Below are positions 1-8,750 of a stretch of DNA of 64,000 bases, one piece after another. The notes under the pieces are model-generated. The model saw nothing but the letters and a program-made list of their open reading frames with translations. It was not told where the DNA came from and did no database searches. The position numbers were made by a program, and so were the translations under genes. The stretch is taken from the NCBI GenBank assembly GCA_947172705.1, contig CAMWCA010000002.1, positions 120,453 to 184,452 of the forward strand, given 5' to 3'. The number at the start of each line of letters is the position of its first letter. Within the stretch, counting starts at the first letter, position 1. Source of the stretch: an uncultured Lachnospiraceae bacterium. GTDB taxonomy: Bacteria > Bacillota > Clostridia > Lachnospirales > Lachnospiraceae.

Positions 1-570
1 AACAGCAACCTTCTGTGCTACGGCATTCTCGCCGATGTACTGTGCCGCGCCGACTCCCTGGTTAGGGTCTGTAAAGCATACCTGGAACACATTATCATTG
101 TTGCTGATACAGTCTACAGAAGAACCTGAAGGAGTGATCTGGAACAGATTGTCATTTGCTGATTCTGCTGCAACTGCAATACAGCATCCGCTGGTTGTGG
201 AACCTACCAGCATCTGCATGCCCCAGTCCTTTAAGGTGTTGTAAGCGTTGATTGATTTCTCATTGTCACATTCATCATCCTGGAAGTTATATTCAATGAG
301 AGTTCCATTGATGCCGCCTGCTGCATTGATCTCCTTAACAGCAAGGTCAGCGCCATTCTGAACGGCAAGGCCATAAACGGCTGCACCTCCTGTGGAAGGC
401 CCGATGGCACCGATTTTAAATACTGCGCCGTCTGCTGTGGCAGCATCGCCTGCTTCGGCGGGCTCATTTGATGAACTGTTGTCTGCGCTGTTGGTTGAGC
501 TGCTGCAGCCTGCAAGTGTGAGCATTGCGGCAACAAGCAAAAGGCTCATTCCTTTTTTAAATTTCTTCAT
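1..570 (-). CDS. Branched-chain amino acid-type ABC substrate-binding lipoprotein (3' part outside window)
   Basis: Extracellular binding protein of the LivJ / Peripla_BP_6 type, feeding an ABC importer. The 190 visible residues begin with a lipoprotein signal: Lys-rich start, hydrophobic stretch and lipobox LAGC with the lipidated Cys at residue 22. A Ser/Asn/Ala-rich linker follows, then the typical first strand KIGAIGPSTGG and the region GADLAVKEINAAGGING that marks the family. The frame is open to base 1, so the C-terminal half and any permease or ATPase genes lie beyond the window. The start is the ATG at 570, preceded by GAGGAGG. A consensus promoter lies just upstream. The exact ligand (leucine-type amino acids, amides, or other small molecules) cannot be told from this half. 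Confidence 0.9.
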   Translation of the reverse strand, partial: MKKFKKGMSLLLVAAMLTLAGCSSSTNSADNSSSNEPAEAGDAATADGAVFKIGAIGPSTGGAAVYGLAVQNGADLAVKEINAAGGINGTLIEYNFQDDECDNEKSINAYNTLKDWGMQMLVGSTTSGCCIAVAAESANDNLFQITPSGSSVDCISNNDNVFQVCFTDPNQGVGAAQYIGENAVAQKVAV

Positions 571-604
571 AATGATTCCTCCTCGAAAAATTATTTCATG
601 TGCA

Positions 605-633
605 ATCATACCTTAAATGTGTTTCATTGTCAA
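605..633 (-). promoter_or_regulatory. Sigma-A promoter for the LivJ-type binding protein gene
   Basis: On the minus strand TTGACA (633-628), a 17-bp spacer and TATGAT (610-605) form a near-consensus promoter about 35 bases upstream of the start codon at 570. A TTGATT-N6-AATCAA inverted repeat at 648-665 lies just upstream of the -35 box and could be a regulator site. Confidence 0.8.
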
Positions 634-820
634 CTTTATCCTGCTTTTTGATTAATATAAATCAATTTTTATCCGAATAAAATGAGAATTTATACATTTT
701 TCATGTCATTATATTCAAAAAAATGGAATGATTTAATCTGTGTATATAAATCAGCTTACAGGAAAGAATAAATGTGAAAGCCTGAAATGAGTGCTTAAAA
801 AATGATGGAGGTATGCAGAA

Positions 821-1039
821 ATGAATAATAAATGTCTTGATTGTATCGCACTGACGATTGCGATCATAGGCGCAGTCAACTGGGGACTTCTGGGATTTTT
901 CCATTTTGACCTTGTAGCGTTTATCTTTGGAAATATGTCATGGATATCCAGAATTATCTATGCCATCGTCGGAATCAGCGGTCTTTACCTGATTACCTTT
1001 TATATGTATGCCGGCGGCACTTCAAAGACCCGGGAATAG
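821..1039 (+). CDS. DUF378 family small membrane protein
   Basis: A 72-residue protein matching the DUF378 (YuzA-like) family: a short N-terminal segment with the Cys-Leu-Asp-Cys motif, a first membrane helix with the characteristic AIIGAVNWGLLGFF, and a second helix near residues 43-62. Proteins of this family have two membrane spans and no established function. The ATG at 821 has GGAGG 9-10 bases upstream. It is transcribed alone, divergently from the binding-protein gene, and ends at a strong terminator. About 250 AT-rich bases separate the two start codons; I see no clear plus-strand promoter there beyond TATATA near 740. Confidence 0.85.
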   Translation: MNNKCLDCIALTIAIIGAVNWGLLGFFHFDLVAFIFGNMSWISRIIYAIVGISGLYLITFYMYAGGTSKTRE

Positions 1040-1068
1040 TCGCAGGTCTCTTAGCGGAAAAAGCTTTC

Positions 1069-1116
1069 AAAAAGGAATCGGATCAGGCATTTGCCATCAA
1101 AATCCGATTCCTTTTT
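1069..1116. terminator. Bidirectional intrinsic terminator
   Basis: A 15-bp stem (left arm 1069-1083, right arm 1102-1116) with an 18-base loop is flanked by runs of A on the left and T on the right, so it can end transcription from the DUF378 gene on the plus strand and from rsfS on the minus strand. Confidence 0.85.
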
Positions 1117-1139
1117 TGTGTGTGCTTGCGGCACAGGTT

Positions 1140-1514
1140 TTATTCACTTTTTACAGCTTCCGGCAAAATCTGTTTTCCATCGTGCCAGATCCGTTCCAGG
1201 TCATAAAAGAGACGGTTTTCCTTGTCAAAAATATGAACCATAATATCTCCAAAATCAAGGAGAACCCAGTTTGCCGTATTATACCCCTCGATCTGTTTCA
1301 TGGGATAGCCCGCTTTTCCAAGCTTCTCTTCTACTGCATCGGAAAGGGCCTGAATCTGATTTCGATTACTGCCGTTTGCAATGATAAAATAATCGGCGAT
1401 CACGGATACATCGCTGATATCAATAATCCGAATGTCTTCAGCTTTTTTTTCTTCCAGCGCTTCTATTGCCTTTGCCGCCATTTCCTTTATCTGTTCTAAA
1501 GATAAATTTTCCAT
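1140..1514 (-). CDS. rsfS: Ribosome silencing factor RsfS
   Basis: A 124-residue RsfS/Iojap (DUF143) protein that binds uL14 on the large subunit and blocks subunit joining when nutrients are short. The family core is visible: DISDVSVIADYFIIANGSN near residues 32-50, the WVLLDFGDIMVHIF strand and the conserved FYDLERIWHDG near the C terminus. Length is normal. The ATG at 1514 follows AGAGGAG. It is the last gene of the obgE-yhbY-nadD-yqeK-rsfS block and is followed by a terminator. Confidence 0.95.
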   Translation of the reverse strand: MENLSLEQIKEMAAKAIEALEEKKAEDIRIIDISDVSVIADYFIIANGSNRNQIQALSDAVEEKLGKAGYPMKQIEGYNTANWVLLDFGDIMVHIFDKENRLFYDLERIWHDGKQILPEAVKSE

Positions 1515-1535
1515 TATGCTCCTCTTTCTTTTCTT

Positions 1536-2120
1536 CTATTTTGAAAGGTTTTTATTTTTAAAATAATAATCGTAAGTCTGCTGGGTCAACAGATCCACAG
1601 GGCTGTCGATGTTCTTCAGATATTCCAGCGTATCCCGGAGAATGGTTAGAAGCGCATCATCCAGATCCTGAAAGGCAAGCTGACGAATCAGGGTCAGGTT
1701 TGGCGCCTGTTTTCTTCCCGGTTCAATGTAATCTGCAATATAGATGATCTTTTCCAGCTGGGACATGCCAGGACGTCCTGTGGTATGATTTAAAATTGCA
1801 TTGAGAACATCCTGATCCTGAACATGATATTGCTTTTTTGCAACATGGCATCCTGCCTTGGCATGAAGCAGAAAAGGATTTTTCCTTTCGATGGGGGTAA
1901 TGGGAATGTGATGCTTTTCACAGATGGCAAGTTTCTTTTCATTGCTCAGGCACTTTGCACAGTCATGTAACAGTCCGGCAAGATGTGCCTTCTCCAGGTC
2001 TTCCTGATATCGCATGGCAAGAGCGGATGCTGTATAAGCAACCCCCAGGGTATGCTCAAAACGTTTGGCATCCAGATCCTTTTCCAGTTGTTTTCTGACT
2101 TTTTTAAAATCCGCCTTCAT
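1536..2120 (-). CDS. yqeK: YqeK-family HD phosphohydrolase (symmetrical Ap4A hydrolase)
   Basis: A 194-residue HD-domain protein. The metal-binding set is visible: H in FEHTLGV near residue 23, the HD pair in LLHDCAK near residue 52, later His residues in LLHAKAG and LNHTTGRPGM, and D in IYIADYIEPGR. YqeK enzymes hydrolyse diadenosine tetraphosphate to two ADP. The gene lies 34 bases after nadD and 21 before rsfS, the usual order in Firmicutes. The ATG at 2120 is preceded by GGAGGGG. Confidence 0.92.
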   Translation of the reverse strand: MKADFKKVRKQLEKDLDAKRFEHTLGVAYTASALAMRYQEDLEKAHLAGLLHDCAKCLSNEKKLAICEKHHIPITPIERKNPFLLHAKAGCHVAKKQYHVQDQDVLNAILNHTTGRPGMSQLEKIIYIADYIEPGRKQAPNLTLIRQLAFQDLDDALLTILRDTLEYLKNIDSPVDLLTQQTYDYYFKNKNLSK

Positions 2121-2154
2121 TTCCCCTCCATCGCTTCCCGCACAGGATAGCAGG

Positions 2155-2766
2155 TCATAGATCCTGATACAATTTATGCTCTTCTATATATGCAAGTACC
2201 TTATCCGGAAGTAAATACCGCACAGATTTATGTTCCCGAATTCTTTTTCTGATCTCGGAAGAGGAAATATCCATGAATCTTGCAGGAAGAATTCTGATAT
2301 CTCCGTGATATTCATAGATCAGATGAGATGCGATCTTTTTCATTTTCTCTTCTGTTCCGGTTCCCCGTACAGCAGCGGCAATGACGCAGTTCTGTAAAAT
2401 AAATGCAGGCTCCTTCCATGTTTCCAGGGTGAGCAGGTTGTCTGCGCCTAAGATAAAATAATATCTGGCATCAGGCTCCTGGGCAATAAGCTGTGCAAGG
2501 GTATCCCGGGTATAGGTAGCGCCCTGACGCTCTGTTTCCAGCCTGGATAAAGAAAAACAGGGGTTTCCCTCCAATGCCAGCGCCGTCATATCTGCCCTGA
2601 CCTCCCCTGAAGGGATGTCAGGATCTCTCTTCATATAGGAATTACCGCTGGGCATGAAAATGACTTCGTCCAATCCCAGATATTCTCTGGCATCTTCCGC
2701 CAGAATCAAATGACCGTTATGAACAGGATTAAATGTTCCGCCTAAAATTCCGATTTTTTTTGCCAT
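2155..2766 (-). CDS. nadD: Nicotinate-nucleotide adenylyltransferase
   Basis: NadD makes deamido-NAD from nicotinate mononucleotide and ATP. The 203-residue protein starts with the nucleotidyltransferase signature GGTFNPVHNGHL (HxGH) near residues 9-20 and has the C-terminal ISSSEIRKRI (ISSTxxR-like) motif near residue 167. The length is normal. It follows yhbY by 18 bases and precedes yqeK, so NAD synthesis is transcribed with ribosome-assembly genes here. Confidence 0.95.
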   Translation of the reverse strand: MAKKIGILGGTFNPVHNGHLILAEDAREYLGLDEVIFMPSGNSYMKRDPDIPSGEVRADMTALALEGNPCFSLSRLETERQGATYTRDTLAQLIAQEPDARYYFILGADNLLTLETWKEPAFILQNCVIAAAVRGTGTEEKMKKIASHLIYEYHGDIRILPARFMDISSSEIRKRIREHKSVRYLLPDKVLAYIEEHKLYQDL

Positions 2767-2784
2767 GTCTGTAAATCCTTCCTT

Positions 2785-3078
2785 TTATTTGGGTGGAAGT
2801 TCTATTTTCTTATTATATTTACTTTCTTTATACAGGACGATCTTTTTCCCGATCACCTGTACCAGTTGGGAACCGGTTCTGTCTGCAAGGGCTTCCGCTA
2901 TCTGTCTGGGATCTTCCAGGCAGTTTTTAAGCACTGTAATTTTTACCAGTTCCCGGGTATTAAAGGTTTCTCTTACTGCCTCTGTAACTTCCGGGCTGAG
3001 TCCGGACTTGCCGATCTGGAAAACCGGTTCAATATTCATTGCAAGCCCTTTTAAATATGCACGTTGTTTGCTTGTCAT
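2785..3078 (-). CDS. yhbY: YhbY-type CRM-domain RNA-binding protein
   Basis: A 97-residue single CRM-domain protein involved in large-subunit assembly in other bacteria. The family core LKGLAMNIEPVFQIGKSGLS at residues 10-29 and the downstream ELVKITVLKN are present. Start ATG at 3078 has AGGAGG. It lies 9 bases after obgE, another ribosome-assembly gene. Confidence 0.92.
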   Translation of the reverse strand: MTSKQRAYLKGLAMNIEPVFQIGKSGLSPEVTEAVRETFNTRELVKITVLKNCLEDPRQIAEALADRTGSQLVQVIGKKIVLYKESKYNKKIELPPK

Positions 3079-3087
3079 GAGTGCCTC

Positions 3088-4386
<1,299 letters not shown>

Positions 4387-4422
4387 TTATTCCTTTCGAT
4401 TTTGTTCAGATGCTTTTCGTTT

Positions 4423-4461
4423 AAAAAAGGCTTTAAACAAAACATGTTTTGTTTAAAGCCT
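4423..4461 (-). terminator. Intrinsic terminator between rpmA and obgE
   Basis: Bases 4428-4461 form a perfect 34-base palindrome centred on ACATGT; on the minus strand it is followed by six T residues. It should partly end rplU-prp-rpmA transcription before obgE. Confidence 0.8.
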
Positions 4462-4473
4462 GGCAAATTCGCA

Positions 4474-4758
4474 TTATTTTTCTACAGGGTATACGGAAGC
4501 CTGCTTTTTATCTCTTCCTTTTCTTTCAAACCTGAGCACGCCGTCTACTAATGCAAACAATGTGTCATCACCGCCGCGTCCTACGTTGATACCGGGATGG
4601 ATCTTTGTTCCCCGCTGTCTGTATAAAATATTTCCTGCTTTTACGAATTGTCCGTCAGCTCTCTTCGCACCCAATCTCTTGGATTCGGAATCTCTACCGT
4701 TCTTGGTAGAGCCAACACCCTTTTTATGAGCGAAAAATTGAAGGTTCAGCTTTAACAT
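4474..4758 (-). CDS. rpmA: Ribosomal protein bL27 with cleavable N-terminal extension
   Basis: A 94-residue bL27. The N terminus MLKLNLQFF precedes AHKKGVGST; in Firmicutes this nine-residue extension is removed by the Prp protease to expose the residues that reach the peptidyl-transferase centre. The protease gene lies directly upstream (3-base gap). The rest ([34 protein letters not shown]) is standard. Confidence 0.97.
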   Translation of the reverse strand: MLKLNLQFFAHKKGVGSTKNGRDSESKRLGAKRADGQFVKAGNILYRQRGTKIHPGINVGRGGDDTLFALVDGVLRFERKGRDKKQASVYPVEK

Positions 4759-4761
4759 GAT

Positions 4762-5091
4762 TTACACCTCCTTGAATTTGAGTTTTAAATACCTGTCGCC
4801 GTATTCTGATACGACGCTCTTTAGCCCAAGCACCATGGAATCAAGAAGGAGCGTCCCTTTTTCATCGGGAACCGCAGAAAAACTACAATCGATCAGTCCT
4901 TCTTCCTGATCGCTGCTTACAGCCATCCGGTTATCTGTTAACACATCAATTGAATTGATGGTATTGATCACCAGAATGGAAATGGCGCTGCACACAATAT
5001 CGCTGCCTGCACTGCCAAAGCCTGCGTGCCCTTTACAGGTTACTCTCTTATATTCCCCGTTTTTGGATTTTATAATCGTAATGTCAGTCAT
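4762..5091 (-). CDS. prp: Ribosomal-processing cysteine protease Prp
   Basis: A 109-residue Prp (YsxB) protease that cleaves the N-terminal extension of bL27. The catalytic pair is visible as His22 in KGHAGF and Cys34 in DIVCSAIS. It sits between rplU and rpmA with 4-base and 3-base gaps, the usual place, and its substrate in this window carries the extension it should cut. Confidence 0.95.
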   Translation of the reverse strand: MTDITIIKSKNGEYKRVTCKGHAGFGSAGSDIVCSAISILVINTINSIDVLTDNRMAVSSDQEEGLIDCSFSAVPDEKGTLLLDSMVLGLKSVVSEYGDRYLKLKFKEV

Positions 5092-5095
5092 ACTC

Positions 5096-5401
5096 TTAAG
5101 CGTTGATCTTTTCGATCTTTACCTGTGTGTATGCTTGTCTGTGACCGTTTTTCTTATGATAACCGGTTTTTCTCTTATACTTGTAAACGATAACCTTGCG
5201 GTATTTGCCCTGTTCCAAAACAGTTGCAGTTACGTTGGCATTGGCTACATCACCGGCAACCTTAAGCTCTTTGTCGCTGACTGCGACAACCTGGTCGAAT
5301 GTTACAGTTGCTCCGGGTTCAGCGTCCAGCTTTTCAACTTTGATCACATCCCCTTCGGAAACCTTATACTGCTTTCCGCCTGTTGCAATGATTGCGTACA
5401 T
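5096..5401 (-). CDS. rplU: Ribosomal protein bL21
   Basis: A 101-residue bL21 starting [14 protein letters not shown]. An in-frame upstream start at 5428 would add nine unrelated residues; the ATG at 5401 is preferred because TAGGAGG lies immediately upstream and the family begins here. The C terminus [15 protein letters not shown] is typical. First gene of the rplU-prp-rpmA operon. Confidence 0.97.
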   Translation of the reverse strand: MYAIIATGGKQYKVSEGDVIKVEKLDAEPGATVTFDQVVAVSDKELKVAGDVANANVTATVLEQGKYRKVIVYKYKRKTGYHKKNGHRQAYTQVKIEKINA

Positions 5402-5493
5402 AATGGCACCTCCTATACTAACCAGCAAAGCTGATTTTACTCGCTAACTATGGCGGCATTTCAAATGCGCTTAAGCCTCGTTATGCGGCATAC
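5402..5493 (-). ncRNA. Probable L21 leader (ribosomal protein autoregulatory leader)
   Basis: The roughly 90 nucleotides between the rplU promoter and its ribosome binding site are structured and contain GCCGCATAACGAGGC followed by AGCGCATTTGAAATGC, resembling the L21 leader found ahead of rplU in many Firmicutes. The position is right; I could not score the covariance model. Confidence 0.6.
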
Positions 5494-5499
5494 TCATAA

Positions 5500-5528
5500 A
5501 ATATAACATTCCGATTTTTTTTTGTCAA
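5500..5528 (-). promoter_or_regulatory. Consensus sigma-A promoter of rplU-prp-rpmA
   Basis: TTGACA (5528-5523), 17-bp A-rich spacer, TATATT (5505-5500) on the minus strand. The -35 box overlaps the stop codon of the upstream GH13 gene at 5525, so the housekeeping operon starts exactly where the accessory locus ends. Confidence 0.9.
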
Positions 5529-6937
5529 GGTTTTTTTTGAATCCTGTAAACGCGTACACCGCCCTGAGATTTATAATCGCCAGGTACCATCACCCGCAGG
5601 CATTTCATATACTTTGCTTCCACCGTCTGCACATCGCCGCTCCACAGATCTGTGACCTGAAAAAGCCCGTCCTCCTGAAAGCCCATTTCCTCCAAAGGTA
5701 TCCGGAGGATGAATTCACAGTCTGCGGTTCTCTCGTTTCCGACTACCAATATTGCCGCTTTCCCAGGCTCATATCGTATATAGGGAACAGAGCCGCTTTT
5801 GGGAATACATTTTACAGGCAGGATGTTGGTGTCTTTTCTATTATAATGCAGAAGATCCGAATTGTCATTTCGAATTTTCAGGATTTTCCGGCAGTCCAGA
5901 AGCATTTCTCTGTGTCCTGGCTGTTCTGTTTCCTCCCAGCACAGCCGGTTGCCCAAAAGCCAGCCGCCTCCTTCGGTGTCCGGATTGTGATCATAAAAAT
6001 CAATTTCCCGGCTGCTTTCAAAGCCTTCATAGATCTTTTTCTTCAGCGCGCTGACGCTGTGCACGTTTGCATCAAATTCTTCTCCAGCCATAAAAAGCGG
6101 AATGTTGCAGCCAAAAACGCCGCAGTATCCAAATTTAAATCTGCTCCCCCGGAGTACGTAATAATTGCCGGGTCCCATATTGATGCCTTCATCATGGCAG
6201 CTGATCTGCATGGTTGCAAACTCCGGACCAGGTAAAAAATCCCCAGCCATATCATGGGTAAAGGTGTCCCTGTCACATTGGCGTACATGGTATCGGCTGT
6301 TTTCACCAATTATGGCGATCTCATGCCCCTGCTCCAGACATCCCCAGGCAATATCATCCCATACGCCCAGAACATCCTCAAAGGAGGACACCCCATTGGG
6401 GCCGTCCAGACGATAGCCGTCAAAACCGAATTCCACGGTGTGCCTGATCCAAAGCCGTATCCACCATTCCCTGAAATCCTGATTGCCATAGTCAAAATCT
6501 GCCATTCCCCATTCGCTTCCCCGAAACCAGTCCGGATGAGCTTCTGTAAGAGGGCTGTCCATGGTTACGCCATGGGTCACCGCTTCCGCTATGATACGGA
6601 TTTCCAGCCTGTGGGCTTCATCCACAAAGGCTTTCAGATCTTCGGGGCTTCCCAGCGCTTCATCCACTTTTTCAGGATCTTCCATGGCATATACGGTCCA
6701 GAAATCTGAAAAGTGCCTGGTTCCTTTGGTAAAGCCGGTCAGCCATATGGTGTTGATGCCCAATTCCTTTAAATAAGGAAGTTTTTCCATGGTACTGCGG
6801 AAGGTACCGCTTCCGGAGCCTTCTCCCTCGCCGGAAGGCGATGTGAAGGTTTTGGGGTTGAGTTCATAGATCACGGCATCCCTCAGCCATTTTGGCGGAT
6901 TTGTGGGGTTCTTTGTTTTTACTTCAATATGCGCCAT
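5525..6937 (-). CDS. Cytoplasmic GH13 alpha-amylase family protein
   Basis: A 470-residue GH13 (beta/alpha)8-barrel protein without a signal peptide. The catalytic triad appears intact: nucleophile Asp178 in GYRLDG, acid/base Glu212 in IIGENSR, and Asp249 in SCHDEG. Conserved region I is atypical: the usual Asp-to-Asn-His element is IIAEAVTHG (Thr-His in place of Asn-His), and region IV has Cys-His-Asp in place of Asn-His-Asp. A C-terminal beta domain follows from about residue 360. It is the last gene of the second sugar operon, 25 bases after deoC. Start ATG at 6937 with AAGGAG. It may hydrolyse or transglycosylate an imported alpha-glucoside; the altered regions warn against naming a substrate. 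Confidence 0.85.
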   Translation of the reverse strand: MAHIEVKTKNPTNPPKWLRDAVIYELNPKTFTSPSGEGEGSGSGTFRSTMEKLPYLKELGINTIWLTGFTKGTRHFSDFWTVYAMEDPEKVDEALGSPEDLKAFVDEAHRLEIRIIAEAVTHGVTMDSPLTEAHPDWFRGSEWGMADFDYGNQDFREWWIRLWIRHTVEFGFDGYRLDGPNGVSSFEDVLGVWDDIAWGCLEQGHEIAIIGENSRYHVRQCDRDTFTHDMAGDFLPGPEFATMQISCHDEGINMGPGNYYVLRGSRFKFGYCGVFGCNIPLFMAGEEFDANVHSVSALKKKIYEGFESSREIDFYDHNPDTEGGGWLLGNRLCWEETEQPGHREMLLDCRKILKIRNDNSDLLHYNRKDTNILPVKCIPKSGSVPYIRYEPGKAAILVVGNERTADCEFILRIPLEEMGFQEDGLFQVTDLWSGDVQTVEAKYMKCLRVMVPGDYKSQGGVRVYRIQKKP

Positions 6938-6962
6938 GTTATCTCTCCTTTTTCAGTTATTT

Positions 6963-7676
6963 TCATAAGGCGGGGGTGCTTTCCGGGCAGCTTCTGCATC
7001 TGTCGAACTCTTCCAGAATCTTCAGAGAACTGCTGGTGCCAATTCGTTCCGCACCTGCATCGATCATGGCGGCGCAGGATGCCCAGTTCCTGATTCCCCC
7101 TGCCGCTTTCACTTTTACCTGCTCTCCCACGGTTTGTTTCATGAGCCGTACCGTCTCCGCTACAGCGCCATGAGTGCCAAAGCCGGTGCTGGTTTTAATA
7201 TAGTCCGGTAAAACCTTTCCGGCGATCTTAGCCAGATGGATGATCTCACGCTGGGAAAGATAGCAGATTTCAAATATGACCTTGGAAATGACCTGTTCCT
7301 GTCTGCATATTTTGACGATTCCGGACATCTCTCTTTCGATATAATCCCAGTTTCCGTTTTTGATTTCCCCCAGGTTTACCACATAATCAATTTCGTCGGC
7401 GCCATTTGCGATCGCCTGTTTTGTTACCGTTTCTTTCATTTCTATGGTTTCCTGACCAAGAGGAAAGCTGATAGCGGCGCCTACATGTACATCGCTTCCG
7501 GCAAGAAGCTGTTTGCAAAGGGACACAGGCGCAGGATTGATGGCAACCATGGCAAAATGATTTTCCCTTGCCTCCCTGCAAAGGGTTTCAAAATCCTCTT
7601 TTTGGGCATATGCTTTCAGATTGGTATGGTCAAACATCCTGCAAAGCTGGTCTCTTGTGATCTCGTTACTTTTCAT
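6963..7676 (-). CDS. deoC: Deoxyribose-phosphate aldolase family protein
   Basis: A 237-residue class I aldolase of the DeoC family, which splits 2-deoxyribose-5-phosphate into acetaldehyde and glyceraldehyde-3-phosphate. The Schiff-base Lys is Lys161 in DYIKTSTGFG, with Lys190 in VKVKAAGG and Asp97 in DEIDYVVNLG. A longer in-frame start at 7700 exists but the ATG at 7676 has GGGAGGAG at a good distance. No nucleoside phosphorylase or phosphopentomutase gene is nearby; instead it sits between a Gfo/Idh protein and a GH13 gene, so it may act on a related sugar phosphate made by this pathway. Confidence 0.88.
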   Translation of the reverse strand: MKSNEITRDQLCRMFDHTNLKAYAQKEDFETLCREARENHFAMVAINPAPVSLCKQLLAGSDVHVGAAISFPLGQETIEMKETVTKQAIANGADEIDYVVNLGEIKNGNWDYIEREMSGIVKICRQEQVISKVIFEICYLSQREIIHLAKIAGKVLPDYIKTSTGFGTHGAVAETVRLMKQTVGEQVKVKAAGGIRNWASCAAMIDAGAERIGTSSSLKILEEFDRCRSCPESTPAL

Positions 7677-7690
7677 CCTGATTCTCCTCC

Positions 7691-8749
7691 CTATACCCAT
7701 TCCTGGTTTTCAGTGGTCATTGTGATACCTTCCTGCACACATTTTTCTGTAACAAAAGAAAGGTAGGTGTCCTGAAGCGCATCCTTCAGGGAAGAAAATT
7801 CTTCTCCCGTTTCAAGATACGCCTTCATTTTTACGAGGCATTGTGCCACTGCGATCTCATCGTCGTTCATGCGAATGTGGGGGAACGGATTCCTGTATAT
7901 AAATCTGTCCTCAAACTGCATCCCTAAATGATACCAGCCGCTGTTCCCCAGGACGCCTCTGTCGATCCTGCGGATGGATGATTCCATCCCCTCATTTTGT
8001 TCATTCAGATAGCGCACCGTGAAATCATTGATTTCCCCACGCACTCCCTGAATATTAAGCCGTCTGGTGCGAATGACAGAATTATATTGTTCTCCCATAA
8101 AATCATAAATTGCCGTCTTGCCGTTTTCAAATTCCAGGGATGCCAATTCCCGCTGGGTGTGAAGTATCTCCCCATTATAATCAAATCCGGCGCGGTCTTC
8201 GGTCTTAGTAAAGCTTGTCCGGAAAGATTCCCCATGAATCTTACAATTTTCAAAACCAATGCCCATAATTTCTCGAAAAAGATTCATGGCGTGATAACCG
8301 TGAACGGTGGAGAGCATGGTCATCTGCACTTCGCCGATGAGCTGTTTTTGGATCAAATCGAGAATACCCGCATACAAAGGCCAGAAGATATACTGTTCGG
8401 CAATCTGTATCTTCAGGTTTTCTTTTTTTGCCAGCCGCCACAGACTGTTCAGATCTTCAATTGATTCAGCAGGAGGGGTTTCACAGAGCACAGGAACGCC
8501 CAGTCTGGCAAGCTGTTCCAGATAACCTTTTACAGCGTCTCTTGGTACGCACAGCACTGCAAAATCGGGCTTTGTTTTCAGCGCTTCTTCCAGATCCGTC
8601 ACCCCGTTTTCCACCATTCCAGCTCTTTCTTTTGTTCGTACTACCTGGGCGGTTACTTCCAGCTGCTCCGGAAGCATTTGTGCCGCCCTGACATAAAAAT
8701 CTGCACGCCAGCCATATCCAATTACAATATATTTGATTTTTTCTTTCAT
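7691..8749 (-). CDS. Gfo/Idh/MocA-family protein with altered EKP motif
   Basis: A 352-residue NAD(P)-dependent oxidoreductase-fold protein: Rossmann start YIVIGYGWRADF and the C-terminal mixed alpha/beta domain. The normally conserved Glu-Lys-Pro is Glu90-Thr91-Pro92 (LCETPP), so the catalytic/structural Lys is missing, while the later VHGYHAMNLFR keeps a His. The start at 8749 is chosen because AAAGGGA lies upstream and it follows the previous stop (8751) by one base; the longer frame to 8845 runs inside that gene. One of three Gfo/Idh/MocA genes in this locus. It may be an oxidoreductase with a different proton relay or a non-redox member. Confidence 0.85.
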   Translation of the reverse strand: MKEKIKYIVIGYGWRADFYVRAAQMLPEQLEVTAQVVRTKERAGMVENGVTDLEEALKTKPDFAVLCVPRDAVKGYLEQLARLGVPVLCETPPAESIEDLNSLWRLAKKENLKIQIAEQYIFWPLYAGILDLIQKQLIGEVQMTMLSTVHGYHAMNLFREIMGIGFENCKIHGESFRTSFTKTEDRAGFDYNGEILHTQRELASLEFENGKTAIYDFMGEQYNSVIRTRRLNIQGVRGEINDFTVRYLNEQNEGMESSIRRIDRGVLGNSGWYHLGMQFEDRFIYRNPFPHIRMNDDEIAVAQCLVKMKAYLETGEEFSSLKDALQDTYLSFVTEKCVQEGITMTTENQEWV

Positions 8750-8750
8750 T

